Origin: a virus
Length of the DNA stretch: 64,000 bases
IMG/VR virus record: IMGVR_UViG_3300045952_000124
Location: 1 to 64,000 of that record
Direction: 5' to 3' (one strand)
Notes under the pieces: generated by a model
Told to the model about the DNA's origin: nothing
The model's input: the letters and a program-made list of their open reading frames with translations, nothing else
Database searches by the model: none
Made by a program: the position numbers and the translations under genes
Shown here: one piece after another, positions 16,127-25,589 of the stretch
How positions within the stretch are numbered: position 1 is the stretch's first letter
How the letters are laid out: each line of letters begins with the position of its first letter

Positions 16127-16810
16127 ATGGGTAATTACCTGTACACGCAGGACGGGCGCAAGCTTGACCCGGAAGATGTAGCGCGGGCGACTGCGGACCG
16201 GGGCGACATGCTGCTGACGACGGCGGACCTGCCCGCAGGCAGCATACAGCCGGGCGAGACATTCGATTTGGAGCGGGCGTATCGCAACTTCCGGGGCGAG
16301 ATAGTGAGGCGCAACACGGCGTACGCTCTGCGAGACGACCGCATGACGAAGCCGGACGCGCAAGCCCTGCTAATCCACATACCGGACGTGTGGGAGCCGG
16401 GGCGGGTAGAAGGTTGGTTCAATGACTGCCTGTTCGCGGACGAAGTAGCCCGGAGCGAAGCGGCTCCAAAGATGTACGTGCCGGGCGACGTGCGGGTTGA
16501 GATTACATACCCGGCGCTTCGCGACGTTACTGAGGCTGTGCAGGTCGTGTACGTCGCGTGGAAGGGCAAGCTTCGTTGGCTGCATCTTGCAAGCGCGGTC
16601 GCGGAGCTAACTATGGACGCCTTGTCGGACATGGACGAAGCCGCCGCCGCAGGGATGAAGGCGGGCGCGTTCTACCTGTGGGTGTTCGCGACGCCTTTCC
16701 CGGTCGCCAATAACCCTGTGCCGGGCGACTTGCGTGGCGGCTTTATACCAACGTCGGCGCTTCGGGGCAGTCTTGCCGACCTGCAGGAAGCGCGACCGCG
16801 TTGGCTATAA
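16127..16810 (+). CDS. Hypothetical protein before terminase large subunit
   Basis: 227 residues from ATG 16127 (GAAGGGAGCTAGAAGG site). Mixed alpha/beta with several Trp residues (DVWEPGRVEGWF, VVYVAWKGKLRWL). No cysteine motif. It overlaps the terminase gene by 10 bases, so the two are probably made together. Confidence 0.6.
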   Translation: MGNYLYTQDGRKLDPEDVARATADRGDMLLTTADLPAGSIQPGETFDLERAYRNFRGEIVRRNTAYALRDDRMTKPDAQALLIHIPDVWEPGRVEGWFNDCLFADEVARSEAAPKMYVPGDVRVEITYPALRDVTEAVQVVYVAWKGKLRWLHLASAVAELTMDALSDMDEAAAAGMKAGAFYLWVFATPFPVANNPVPGDLRGGFIPTSALRGSLADLQEARPRWL

Positions 16811-18645
16811 ACCGGGTTGACATAAGAGGCGCAGCCGGAGCAGGAGCCGATGATGCGTACGCCCGGCTGCGTGAGATTATAGCGCTGCAGGAGCGGCGGC
16901 GGCAGGCTATGGAGTGGCACTCCTGCTTTGAGTGGGCGCGTCGCATCGGCGTGCGGACCGAGAGCGGCGAAGTCCTGCACAACCGCGATATGCCGTGGCG
17001 CGAACAGCTTTGGCAGGAGACGCACGGGCGCATCGTTATGGAGAAGCCGACGCAGATCGGCGCGACCACGTTTGAGTACGTGTGGGCGATGCACCGGGCG
17101 GCGGTCCGGGGCAATACCGTGATCTACACGATGCCAACAGGCTCCGACGTAACGGACTTTATAAAGGGCCGGCTCAACAAAGTAATCGAGTTTACGCCGG
17201 AGTTGGCGGCTATGGTCGGCAGAGGTACGCGGGTCCGCGACAAGATAGACGGCTCCGGCATGAAGTCGTTCGGCAGAGGCATGATCTACTTCCGTGGCAC
17301 GTTCACAGAACGGGCGGCTATCTCGGTCCCGGCGCACGCCCGCGTGCATGACGAAGTAGACTTCTCGGTCGCGGAAGTATTGGAGATGTACAGGCGCAGG
17401 TTGTCCGCTCTCCCGGCGTCGCAGCATCAGGAGCTATTCGCAAGCACTCCGACCGTTGAAGGCTTCGGCATAGACAAGTTGCTGCAGGAGAGCGACTATA
17501 AGGAATGGCTTGTCAAGTGTCCTAGTTGCGGCAAGTGGGAGAACGGGTCGCTGGATTACTGGACGCACACGGACGGCGTGCTTCTATTCCTTCAATGCCG
17601 CTTCTGCAAACAGAAGCTTGACCCGCGACACGGCGCTTGGGTCGCCCGATACCCGGAGCGGAGCAAGAACATTCTGCGGAGCCGGGGCTACAAGATAGTG
17701 CGAATGATGGCAGTCCTACCCGATGCGCGGGGGGAGGAGCTGCTAACCGACCTGCACACGGCGCGGGCTAACGCGCAATTTCAACGGCACTTCTACAACA
17801 TGGACTTGGGCGTTACATCGTCGGAAGGCACGACCGCGCCGACTATGGAGGGCGTGCTAGCTGCCTGCTACTCCGGCTTCCCACATTACGGCATGACGCA
17901 AATCCCGGTCGCAGAGACAGGCACGGGGCCATACTACGCAGGTGTAGACGTAGGGAGCGAATTGAACGTTTGGGTAGCGCGCTGCGACCCGTACAAAGAC
18001 GGGAAGCGCATGCGGTTGGTGTACGCGGACAGGCTATCCGACCCGTCGCGTGGTAGCGGGGCTTGGGGCGAGATCCAACAGAGCGGCAAGCCGGGGCTAG
18101 CGGGCATCATGCAGCGCTTCGGGATACGCAAGCTAGTGATAGACGGGATGCCGGAGAGCGCATTGTCGCACGACTTCGCGCAGAGGTTCCCCGGCAGGGT
18201 GCTTGTGTGCTACTATAGAGAAAACCAACGGGCGGAAGTTAGCGCATCGTCGGATGTGATACGGCGGGCGACGGGCATTGAAGCAGGCGCAACGGATAAC
18301 GCGGAGCGGTTTGACGTGAACGTAGACAGGACCGAAAGTCTTGACCGCACGATAGGCGAGATATTAGGCGGCGGCTGGATGTTTCCGGGCGAACCGCCCG
18401 TGCTGCATCGCGAAGTCGAAGAAAGCATAATGCACCTTACGAACCTGCTCCGCAAGCCGGAAGACCAGAAGCGCAACGGCTTGATTGTAGGCACGGTGTA
18501 CAGATGGAGCCACAGAGGACCGGACCACTACGCGCACGCCGCGAATTACTGCCGGATAGCCCGCGATGAGGACCGCCGCCTGTCCGCAATCAACCCGCCG
18601 TCAACCGCTCCGATAGGGATAACGGGCGTCAACTTCGCACGGTAG
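16801..18645 (+). CDS. terL: Terminase large subunit (GpA-like)
   Basis: 614 residues, TTG start overlapping the previous gene. Packaging ATPase: deviant Walker A E-K82-P-T-Q-I-G-A-T-T-F with the lysine at the front, as in lambda gpA, and Walker B A-R-V-H-D183-E184-V. A zinc-ribbon-like insert has C239-P-S-C and C265-R-F-C. The nuclease half shows Y-A-G-V-D382-V-G-S, V-I-D-G-M and a late H-Y-A-H-A pattern. It drives DNA into proheads and cuts concatemers. Length is normal for gpA-type enzymes. Confidence 0.88.
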   Translation: MAINRVDIRGAAGAGADDAYARLREIIALQERRRQAMEWHSCFEWARRIGVRTESGEVLHNRDMPWREQLWQETHGRIVMEKPTQIGATTFEYVWAMHRAAVRGNTVIYTMPTGSDVTDFIKGRLNKVIEFTPELAAMVGRGTRVRDKIDGSGMKSFGRGMIYFRGTFTERAAISVPAHARVHDEVDFSVAEVLEMYRRRLSALPASQHQELFASTPTVEGFGIDKLLQESDYKEWLVKCPSCGKWENGSLDYWTHTDGVLLFLQCRFCKQKLDPRHGAWVARYPERSKNILRSRGYKIVRMMAVLPDARGEELLTDLHTARANAQFQRHFYNMDLGVTSSEGTTAPTMEGVLAACYSGFPHYGMTQIPVAETGTGPYYAGVDVGSELNVWVARCDPYKDGKRMRLVYADRLSDPSRGSGAWGEIQQSGKPGLAGIMQRFGIRKLVIDGMPESALSHDFAQRFPGRVLVCYYRENQRAEVSASSDVIRRATGIEAGATDNAERFDVNVDRTESLDRTIGEILGGGWMFPGEPPVLHREVEESIMHLTNLLRKPEDQKRNGLIVGTVYRWSHRGPDHYAHAANYCRIARDEDRRLSAINPPSTAPIGITGVNFAR

Positions 18646-18687
18646 CAGGACAGGAGCGCAGGGCAGGAGCAGGAGCAGGAGGTAGGC

Positions 18688-20601
18688 ATGGACACAACAG
18701 CGCAGGAGCATGAGCCGCCGCAGGCGACAGAAGTTCGCAACCGCCCTCTGTCGCCGGAGCAGGTCGCGGCGATAATAGACTTCAACCCGGACGAAGAAGC
18801 GCGGGCGGCGGCTCCGGGCATCGGGCAAGCGATGCGCCCCTTCCTGTCGCCGGGCAGGGAAGTCGAGACGGTTGACCCCCACAAGTTCTACATGCAGGGC
18901 ATGGGGCTTGCGTCCGTGCCGCGCCAACCCGGTCGCGAAATAGACCTGTTGAAAATGCTCAAGTTGCTCCGCACGTACGACGCGGACGCAGCCGCAGCCG
19001 TGACGACAGCGCTCCGCATCGCCAATTCCGGGCATACGGTAGAAGTGCTGACACGCGACGGCGCTGCTCACCCGGAAGGCACGACCCGCGTCAACACGCT
19101 TGCGAAACGGGTATGGGAGCCGGGCGGCGGCGGCACAGATGCGCTTGTAAACTGTCTCAACCTGTCTCAAATGACCTACGGCGGCACGGGCATAGACGTT
19201 GCTCCGCTTCCTAGCCTAATGGAAGTGAGGGACGCATACCCGTTTACGCCTGCTGAGATAGACTTCCGCACGGTGTTCAACGAAGCGACGCAGGAGCCGG
19301 AGCAGGTCGCGTACCCACGCGAGACGATACCCGGCAGGGACGCCGCGCCGATAAACATGAATCAGGTGCGATACCTGCCGATTGACGCGGAGCCTGACGA
19401 CCCGTACGGCACGCCCCAAATCCTGCCCGGAGTATCGTCGCTGATCGGTCTAATATCTCTGCTGCATGAGGTGCAGTCGGTCGCGAAGATCGCCGGGTAT
19501 GGGCAGCGCGACGTTGTGATAAGCGAAGCGGCGGCAAAGGCGTCGGCTCCGGCATACCTGCACCAACCCGGCAGCGAAGCGGGCATGTCATCCTACTTGA
19601 CCGCGCTCCGCAAAGAGATAGAGAAGGCGATAAAGGATATTAGGGCGACCGACGCTTACGTGCATTATGACAACCTTGTGGTCAACACGACGCAGCCTAG
19701 CGTCCGGGGCATACCGCTTGACCCTGTAATGCTGCAGTACGGTCGGCGCATTGTGACGGGCCTCAAGACGATGCCGTTCCTGTTAGGAGCCGCAGAGGGA
19801 ACGCAGACCCAAAGCACGGTGCAGTGGCAGGTGTACGCGATTGGCCTGCAGACCATGACCAACAACACGGAGCGGTTGTTGGAGTTCATGTACAACGTAG
19901 CGCTTACGCTGTGGGGAATAGACGCCCACGCGAATGTAACGTTCAACCCGATACGCAAAACGGACCGGGTAATGGACGCAAGCGCGCAGGCGTCGGAGGA
20001 CACCAATTCGTACAATCGCTACTATTGGGGCATAGACTCACACAAGACGTTCGCGAACAGGGTCGCGGAGCATGACCCGGAAGGACCGCCGCCGCCGACT
20101 GCGGCTGACGTGTTCGCGGCAGGCCAATTCGCTTCGCTGTTCCCGGCTTCGGAGATAGGCGGAGAGATACCGGACGCGCCCGGCACGATAGCGCCCGCGA
20201 CGCCTGCAGAGGGAACGGCGCAGCCCGGCACGGACGCCGGAGTGACGGCGGAAGAAGGCGCTGCGCTGGACGGCATAAGCACGGGCGCGGGCGCTCCTGC
20301 ACCTGCGGACGCTGCCAACGTCGCGCCTGCACCTGCGTTGCCTGCGGCGGCTCCGGCTCCGGCTCCGGCTCCTGCCCCGAGACGATACAAGCGGGCAACC
20401 GAAGTGCTTGACGACGGCACGGTTGTGCCGGACTTGGGCGAGAACGCCGCCGACGTGTTAGGCAAGGACATAGTTGAGGATACCCGCAACACGCTCCGCG
20501 ATCTTGGCGCGTCAGAGCTAATCAACTTCCTAGACGCCGGGCTTGACGAAGCGATTGAAGCGGCGCAGGAGCAGGAGCAGGCAGAGGACGAAGCGGAATG
20601 A
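18688..20601 (+). CDS. Portal protein
   Basis: 637 residues directly after terminase. The middle holds portal-type features: MLKLLRTYDADAAAAVTT, the helix-strand region Y-L-P-I-D-A-E-P-D-D-P-Y-G-T-P and a long helix with SSYLTALRKEIEKAIKD. The last 150 residues are disordered Ala/Pro/Gly/Asp repeats (APAPAPAPAP) followed by an acidic helix. Twelve copies should form the DNA channel at one capsid vertex. The assignment rests mostly on position, size and partial motifs. Confidence 0.78.
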   Translation: MDTTAQEHEPPQATEVRNRPLSPEQVAAIIDFNPDEEARAAAPGIGQAMRPFLSPGREVETVDPHKFYMQGMGLASVPRQPGREIDLLKMLKLLRTYDADAAAAVTTALRIANSGHTVEVLTRDGAAHPEGTTRVNTLAKRVWEPGGGGTDALVNCLNLSQMTYGGTGIDVAPLPSLMEVRDAYPFTPAEIDFRTVFNEATQEPEQVAYPRETIPGRDAAPINMNQVRYLPIDAEPDDPYGTPQILPGVSSLIGLISLLHEVQSVAKIAGYGQRDVVISEAAAKASAPAYLHQPGSEAGMSSYLTALRKEIEKAIKDIRATDAYVHYDNLVVNTTQPSVRGIPLDPVMLQYGRRIVTGLKTMPFLLGAAEGTQTQSTVQWQVYAIGLQTMTNNTERLLEFMYNVALTLWGIDAHANVTFNPIRKTDRVMDASAQASEDTNSYNRYYWGIDSHKTFANRVAEHDPEGPPPPTAADVFAAGQFASLFPASEIGGEIPDAPGTIAPATPAEGTAQPGTDAGVTAEEGAALDGISTGAGAPAPADAANVAPAPALPAAAPAPAPAPAPRRYKRATEVLDDGTVVPDLGENAADVLGKDIVEDTRNTLRDLGASELINFLDAGLDEAIEAAQEQEQAEDEAE

Positions 20602-21215
20602 GCTACACATGGGACGCATCGGCGCGACGCTACAGGGATGGGAGCGGTCGGTTTGTGCCGCAGTCGGTCGTACGCTCCATGATGGACCAGCTATGGCAGG
20701 GCGGGCGGCGCGAGAACATGAAGCTAACGCGGCAATTCGTCCGGGGCGAGATAGGGGCGGACGAATGGAACAAAGGTATGCGGAGCATCGTAAAGGGCAT
20801 CCACTCTGCGGCGGCAGTGTTTATGCGGGGCGGCTTCCTGAACATGACGCGCTCCGATTGGGGCTTCGTCGGAAGCCGGGTAAAGGCGCAGTACCGCTTC
20901 GTTGACAGGTTTGAGGGCGACATAACGCACACGCTTGAAGACCTGCCCGCCGATGCGGACCTGCCGGAAGGGGCGATGCTGCAGAGAGCAGGGATGTACT
21001 CCGACGCAGGGCGCGGCACGATGCAGCAGATGGGGCGCAGGGTTGCCCGGCAGAGCGGTCTGACAGAGGAGCGGCGGATACTGCGACCCGGAGCCGAACA
21101 CTGTACGGACTGCAAGGAAGCCGCCGCCGCAGGGTGGCAGGAAATCGGCACTCTCCCGGTTATAGGCGACAGCGCTTGCGTTACCAACTGTGAGTGTGAG
21201 TTTGGGTACAGGTAG
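20598..21215 (+). CDS. Minor head protein, Mu F-like C terminus
   Basis: 205 residues, ATGA overlap with the portal. The C terminus reads R-x-L-R-P-G-A-E-H-C-T-D-C-K ... A-G-W-Q-E-I-G-T-L-P-x-x-G-D-S-x-C-x-x-N-C-E-C, the Cys/His pattern of the phage Mu F / SPP1 gp7 head-morphogenesis family. Shorter than classical members, so only the C-terminal domain and a helical N-terminal part are present. Confidence 0.8.
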   Translation: MSYTWDASARRYRDGSGRFVPQSVVRSMMDQLWQGGRRENMKLTRQFVRGEIGADEWNKGMRSIVKGIHSAAAVFMRGGFLNMTRSDWGFVGSRVKAQYRFVDRFEGDITHTLEDLPADADLPEGAMLQRAGMYSDAGRGTMQQMGRRVARQSGLTEERRILRPGAEHCTDCKEAAAAGWQEIGTLPVIGDSACVTNCECEFGYR

Positions 21216-21275
21216 ACCGCCCTGTTCGCTGTTATGCACACCCTTGACATAATGGTCGCAGATAGGATATAAACT

Positions 21276-21683
21276 ATGCCAAACACACGCGACGCGGAAG
21301 CACGCGCAGCCGACCGCAACCCGGACCCAAGAAACCTGCAACTTCGTGACAAGCTAGCGGTTCTCGCGGAAGGGCAACGGTCGCTGCAGGAGCAGGGCGA
21401 GAAGCCCGTCAAAGTACCTCCCGAATGGCCTGCGGAAATCGTCTGCCCAAACTGCGAGAACAGGCAACCGACCGGAGCCTACACGATACTTGGCAGACGC
21501 GGACCAAACCGCCGCCGCAGGCGCTTGCTGAACCGGGTGTGCATCTGCCCGCAACCGATGTGCCGACACATATTCTCGCCGTCGTTTGCGTACTTTAGGG
21601 AGACTTGCCCTGACCTAGCGGGGCGCACGACCAACGGAGCGCATGCAGGAACAGGAGCCGAAGCAGGAGCAGGTCGCCCATGA
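21276..21683 (+). CDS. Small zinc-ribbon protein
   Basis: 135 residues. C-P-N-C ... C-I-C-P-Q-P-M-C-R-H supplies four or more metal ligands around a very basic loop (GPNRRRRRLL). The last 25 residues are Gly/Ala/Thr rich. AGGA precedes the ATG. A TTGACA (21244)-18-TATAAA (21268) pair lies immediately before it, but its expected start site would fall inside the gene. Confidence 0.6.
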   Translation: MPNTRDAEARAADRNPDPRNLQLRDKLAVLAEGQRSLQEQGEKPVKVPPEWPAEIVCPNCENRQPTGAYTILGRRGPNRRRRRLLNRVCICPQPMCRHIFSPSFAYFRETCPDLAGRTTNGAHAGTGAEAGAGRP

Positions 21684-23734
21684 CCCCCAAGCTGTTAGAA
21701 AGAAACAAGTTTGTCCGCGAAGGAGAGCCGACCGCCGATGAGATTGCGGCGGCAGGTCGCGGCACGTTCAAGGCGCGCATCGGCTCCAACTTAGGCCAAC
21801 CGTCCGACGCTGTAGCCCGCATGCTGCATGACGTGTACGGCGAACCTATGGATCCAACGCGGCTGTTCCTAGTGCCTGCAGAGCTATCAAACAACCTGCC
21901 CGATAGCTATTACACTTACATGCTTCCTGAGACGCTTGAGCGCTACGTCGTGCAGGCGAAGCAGGGGCGCGCGCTCATGCTGGCGCACGATTACATGGAC
22001 CTGCCTGTAGGACAGTCGTTTGACGGCACGACGGAGAAGCTACAGGAAGCGGAGAGTACGCGGCTCCTGCGCGATTGGTTCCTGTCGCATCGGCGGAGCG
22101 CCGGGCTAGACATGGGCAGGTGGGCGGGCGGCGTCCTGCAAAACTTCTACTGCGTGTGGTACATCACACGGGGCGGAGCCGGGGCAAACAAGCCTAACGA
22201 CGCCGTAATTGACAGCATTGAGACGCGGACGTACCGCGACGTGTCCATAGGGTTCACGCCGGGGCGCATGCGCTGCGACCTGTGCGGCGAGAACATCATG
22301 TCGTGGGACTGCCCGCACCTGCCGGGCGCGGAGTACGACGCCAACAATGGCACAGACCAGACGGTTATCTGTTTAGCGGGCGTCGAGAACGGCGACATGA
22401 ACGAAGGTTCGTTCGTCGTAAAGGGCGCCACGCCGGACGCGGCAGTAATCCCGGTCAAGGCGCGCATGATAGCCGCGACCCAACGTTTATCGCAGGACGA
22501 AGCCCGCGTTGTCTCGGAGTTGGAGATGCGCGTCGGCGTGCGCCTGCTGGACCCGCGACACCTAGAACGGGCTTGGACGGTAATACCGTTGAGCAATATC
22601 GCGCAAGCACCGGAGCATACAGGCACAGGCACAACAGGCACACAGCACAAGGAGGCTTCAATGGTCAAGCGAACGGGCGGCACGACTGCCGCAGGAGCAG
22701 GAGCAGGCGCAGGGACACGCGGCACGCGCCAAACCGATCCGGCTGCGGTAGAGGACGCTGTAGCGCAGGCTGCGGAAGACGTAGCGCAGGCGCTAGCGGA
22801 CCGGATACCGGAGTTGGACACGCAGATAGCCGCGTTGGAGCAGGAGATCGTCGGCGTGCAGGAGCAGATTGACGGGCTATCCGCCGCGACCGAAGTGGAC
22901 AACACGGAGGCAATCGCCGGACTGCAGACGCAGAAGCAGGCGCTTGAAATCCAGTTGGACGCATTGAAAGCGGAGCGCGACACCGTGCAGGCGGAGTTGG
23001 ACGCGCAGAACGGGCTAGCGGAAGCGACTGGCGGCACGCCCGTTGAAGCGCCCGCCGCCGACGCTCCTGCCGCGACCGAGACACCAGCAGCGCCGCCGCA
23101 GGGCAACACAATCGCGTCGTCACCCGCCGCCCGCATGCGCGCCGCGCTGACGCAGGCATTGGGCATCGTGCGGAATAACGTGCTGCCCAACCGGGTCGCG
23201 TTGAAGCGGATAACGACCGAAGAAGCGCAGCCTATACTTGACCTGCTCAATCAGTTGACGGCGGAAGTGCAGGCGCTCATTACGGATGCAGGGGCGGAGC
23301 CGCCCGTCACGAACGGCGTCCGCATCATACTTGACAAGCTTCGCGCCGCGACGGGAGAGCGCAGCCTGTCATTTACAGGAGTAACCCGCATGGTAAACGA
23401 CGCAGCCGCAGGCAAGCATTATCTAGCCCGGCTCCGCGATGAGTGCGCCCGCGCCTATGTGCGGTCCCACCCGCACGGCTCCGGCGACGTGGAGCGCTAC
23501 AAGCGCATGATAGCCACACTGCCCGCGTCCGACTTGGAGAAGGAGTTGGAGGACGGGCTGCAGTCGGCGGGCGATCACTTCACAGCCGGGCGGAGCGTCC
23601 TGTCCGCACTCATTCCGCAGGACGCGACCGCGACCGACAAAGACCCGGCTCCGAAGCCCGTGAACAACGGCAACGGGGCGCACGACAGGATACCGACGTT
23701 GGCGGAGCAGACCAACGCGGGCAGCAAGTTCTAA
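21680..23734 (+). CDS. Prohead protease fused to scaffold
   Basis: 684 residues. The first 220 are protease-like: A-L-M-L-A-H103-D-Y (candidate catalytic His), T-Y-R-D-V-S189-I-G-F (candidate Ser), then C-D-L-C-G and D-C-P-H-L-P-G-A-E-Y, the pattern of phage prohead proteases of the U9/S78-like group. A low-complexity linker leads into a coiled-coil region (about 370-440) and a helical C terminus, as in scaffolding proteins. An in-frame internal start at codon 328 is described separately. Confidence 0.75.
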   Translation: MTPKLLERNKFVREGEPTADEIAAAGRGTFKARIGSNLGQPSDAVARMLHDVYGEPMDPTRLFLVPAELSNNLPDSYYTYMLPETLERYVVQAKQGRALMLAHDYMDLPVGQSFDGTTEKLQEAESTRLLRDWFLSHRRSAGLDMGRWAGGVLQNFYCVWYITRGGAGANKPNDAVIDSIETRTYRDVSIGFTPGRMRCDLCGENIMSWDCPHLPGAEYDANNGTDQTVICLAGVENGDMNEGSFVVKGATPDAAVIPVKARMIAATQRLSQDEARVVSELEMRVGVRLLDPRHLERAWTVIPLSNIAQAPEHTGTGTTGTQHKEASMVKRTGGTTAAGAGAGAGTRGTRQTDPAAVEDAVAQAAEDVAQALADRIPELDTQIAALEQEIVGVQEQIDGLSAATEVDNTEAIAGLQTQKQALEIQLDALKAERDTVQAELDAQNGLAEATGGTPVEAPAADAPAATETPAAPPQGNTIASSPAARMRAALTQALGIVRNNVLPNRVALKRITTEEAQPILDLLNQLTAEVQALITDAGAEPPVTNGVRIILDKLRAATGERSLSFTGVTRMVNDAAAGKHYLARLRDECARAYVRSHPHGSGDVERYKRMIATLPASDLEKELEDGLQSAGDHFTAGRSVLSALIPQDATATDKDPAPKPVNNGNGAHDRIPTLAEQTNAGSKF
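22661..23734 (+). CDS. Nested scaffold protein (internal in-frame start)
   Basis: ATG 22661 is codon 328 of the protease gene and is preceded by AAGGAGG at 22649-22655, five bases away, as good as any gene start in the window. The resulting 357-residue protein contains only the coiled-coil and helical C-terminal part, the arrangement of lambda C/Nu3, where the scaffold is made in excess from inside the protease gene. Inferred, but the ribosome site in a coding region is hard to explain otherwise. Confidence 0.75.
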   Translation: MVKRTGGTTAAGAGAGAGTRGTRQTDPAAVEDAVAQAAEDVAQALADRIPELDTQIAALEQEIVGVQEQIDGLSAATEVDNTEAIAGLQTQKQALEIQLDALKAERDTVQAELDAQNGLAEATGGTPVEAPAADAPAATETPAAPPQGNTIASSPAARMRAALTQALGIVRNNVLPNRVALKRITTEEAQPILDLLNQLTAEVQALITDAGAEPPVTNGVRIILDKLRAATGERSLSFTGVTRMVNDAAAGKHYLARLRDECARAYVRSHPHGSGDVERYKRMIATLPASDLEKELEDGLQSAGDHFTAGRSVLSALIPQDATATDKDPAPKPVNNGNGAHDRIPTLAEQTNAGSKF

Positions 23735-23830
23735 CGCTTCGCTTGACTTGCTTCTTAGTGTTACGCGGACCGGACCGCATAGCCGCGTACAATCAGGGCC
23801 ACAACAGCACACAATGCAGGAGTTAGAACC

Positions 23831-24928
23831 ATGAGCCGAAGAACAGCAGCGAAAGCCCGCAAGTATGACTACACCAACAAGCGGTATGTAGGCGACGGGC
23901 ATAACATGGAACGGGACTTCGTTGAAGTCCCTGTAGGCGACGAGATGGTGCTTGAGCTGCGCCGCCTGTCGAAGAAGTGGGATAGCTCACATGTCGCAAA
24001 CTTCCTAGAGGAGCGTGGCACGACGTTGCCCGCCCTGTACGAAGCGCTGGACATAAAGCCCGAGAAGCTTCGCGGGATGATGGTTCGCGAGATGATCACA
24101 TCGGACGAATTGTCACCCCTGTTCGTCGCTACGACGGAGGACGGCTTCCGCACGGGCATCAACGAAGTCGCCACGAAGTGGGAGCCGCTAATCGGCACGA
24201 CCGTGACGATTGACAAGTCCGCCGCCAAGTGGTTCAACCTTGAAGGGGCGAACACTTCCGACGATTACACGTTGAAGGCGGTCGCGCAGGGTTCAGAAAT
24301 CCCGGTCGCTACGCTCACCCTGTCGGAGCGCGAGATACACCTGACCAAGAAGGGCAGGGGCATCCAGTGGACGGACGAAGCGGACATTTACATGCCCGTC
24401 TCGCTTGCCCAACTGTACTTCCGCGTGTTGGGTATCCGCATCGGGCAGTCGTACTTCCGCATGGTCGCGACGCGCATCATGAACGGGTATTTGGACGACG
24501 GCTCCGACGCTCCGACCGTAATCAACACGCTGACAGCCGGGACGTTCGTCTATCAGGACGTGCTGCGCGGCATTGACACGTTGCAGGAAGAAAACGGTTT
24601 TCCTGCAACCGACATGATTATGTCGCCTACGCGCATGATCGCTATGAAGGTAATGGAGACACCTGCGGGTGACTACCTGATACCGAACGGCGACATAGCC
24701 GCGTTCTTCGGACTGCAGGCGGTCCACAGGTCCGCCGCGATACCGGACGATGTGATCGTGATCTTCAACCGCTCCGCCGCTCTGACGCGGTACGTCGCGA
24801 AGCCGTTCAGCACCGAGGAAGCCCGGTATGAGTCGCGGCAGATAAACGCGATCTATGGCACGCTGATCGACCAAGTTGTTCCGGCAATTCCGAACAGCCG
24901 CGTCGTAGTTGACAGCACTTGGGTATAA
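23831..24928 (+). CDS. Major capsid protein (HK97-fold)
   Basis: 365 residues directly after the scaffold. Features fitting HK97-type capsids are the helical N terminus, I-T-S-D-E-L-S-P-L-F, the E-x-x-L-T-K-K-G-R-G-I-Q-W-T-D-E strand-loop, M-I-M-S-P-T-R-M spine segment and a C-terminal strand (VVVDSTWV). Residues about 80-250 contain the alternation expected for P domain. TTAGAAC precedes the ATG. TACAAT at 23786 may be a weak -10. Confidence 0.85.
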   Translation: MSRRTAAKARKYDYTNKRYVGDGHNMERDFVEVPVGDEMVLELRRLSKKWDSSHVANFLEERGTTLPALYEALDIKPEKLRGMMVREMITSDELSPLFVATTEDGFRTGINEVATKWEPLIGTTVTIDKSAAKWFNLEGANTSDDYTLKAVAQGSEIPVATLTLSEREIHLTKKGRGIQWTDEADIYMPVSLAQLYFRVLGIRIGQSYFRMVATRIMNGYLDDGSDAPTVINTLTAGTFVYQDVLRGIDTLQEENGFPATDMIMSPTRMIAMKVMETPAGDYLIPNGDIAAFFGLQAVHRSAAIPDDVIVIFNRSAALTRYVAKPFSTEEARYESRQINAIYGTLIDQVVPAIPNSRVVVDSTWV

Positions 24929-24995
24929 CCCAAGCCGACCTACGCTAACCCTGTAGGCGGACCGGACCACCGACCGGACCGTCTTGTGTGGAAAG

Positions 24996-25040
24996 CCTGC
25001 GGCGGCGGCGCTTTGGAGAGGGGCGTGGGACCGCCGCAGG
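24996..25040 (+). terminator. Hairpin built from opposite copies of the 10-mer motif
   Basis: CCTGCGGCGG (24996-25005) and CCGCCGCAGG (25031-25040) can pair into a perfect 10 bp stem with a 25-base loop, in the 199-base gap after the capsid gene. No U-run follows. It could limit transcription past the capsid or stabilise its mRNA. Confidence 0.45.
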
Positions 25041-25127
25041 CAGGGGCAACGGGCAACAGACAGGGCAAGTTGATTGACACACCACATCTAACAGCGCGCA
25101 GGAACAACAGCGCGGGAGGAACATACA

Positions 25128-25571
25128 ATGCCTACTGAATACTTTGGCATGGCAAGCGGCGCGAAGCAGGGGATGCACCTTGGCGACACGACCACGAAGC
25201 AGGCTCCGTCAGACCTGTCGGAGAGCGTCGTAATCGTGCAGGGGGAGCCGCTCCGCTTCGGACGTGAGGGCGCTTCGGGCGTCGGCGTAACGGTTGTGAA
25301 GTGCGAGGACGACGATGTGCCGGAGTGCATCGCTATTGAGCGCTGCGCTATCGCAAATCACCCGATTGGGGTGCGTCTTATTCCGAACGCGGTCGCAGCA
25401 AGCGCCAACGCAGCCGCCTTCATAGATGAGCTTGTGTATACCGGGGCGGTCCCTGCGGGCGACGATCTTGGTGTGCTTGCGAACGGCGCGGGCGCTTGGA
25501 AGATTGTCGCGGCGGGCGGCATCGGCAAGGTAATCTCTGCTGCGGGCGGGCTTGCGATAGTCCAGTTCTAA
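25128..25571 (+). CDS. Probable capsid decoration protein (DUF2190-like)
   Basis: 147 residues, GGGAGGAAC site. Small, strand-rich and Gly/Ala/Val-rich, with G-A-G-A-W-K-I-V-A-A-G-G-I-G-K-V-I-S-A-A-G-G-L-A-I-V at the end, a repeat-like pattern typical of capsid cement proteins. Position right after the capsid supports this. Confidence 0.6.
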   Translation: MPTEYFGMASGAKQGMHLGDTTTKQAPSDLSESVVIVQGEPLRFGREGASGVGVTVVKCEDDDVPECIAIERCAIANHPIGVRLIPNAVAASANAAAFIDELVYTGAVPAGDDLGVLANGAGAWKIVAAGGIGKVISAAGGLAIVQF

Positions 25572-25589
25572 ACCTGCCGTCTTTACGGT

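Noticed and set aside
16881-16900. Missing GK in the terminase Walker A as a sign of an inactive enzyme
   Set aside because: Lambda gpA has the same deviant form with the lysine at the front of the loop, so activity is expected.
21244-21273. TTGACA-18-TATAAA as a promoter for the gene at 21276
   Set aside because: The start site would fall inside the gene, so it cannot serve that ATG unless translation starts further in; AGGA before the ATG suggests ordinary read-through.
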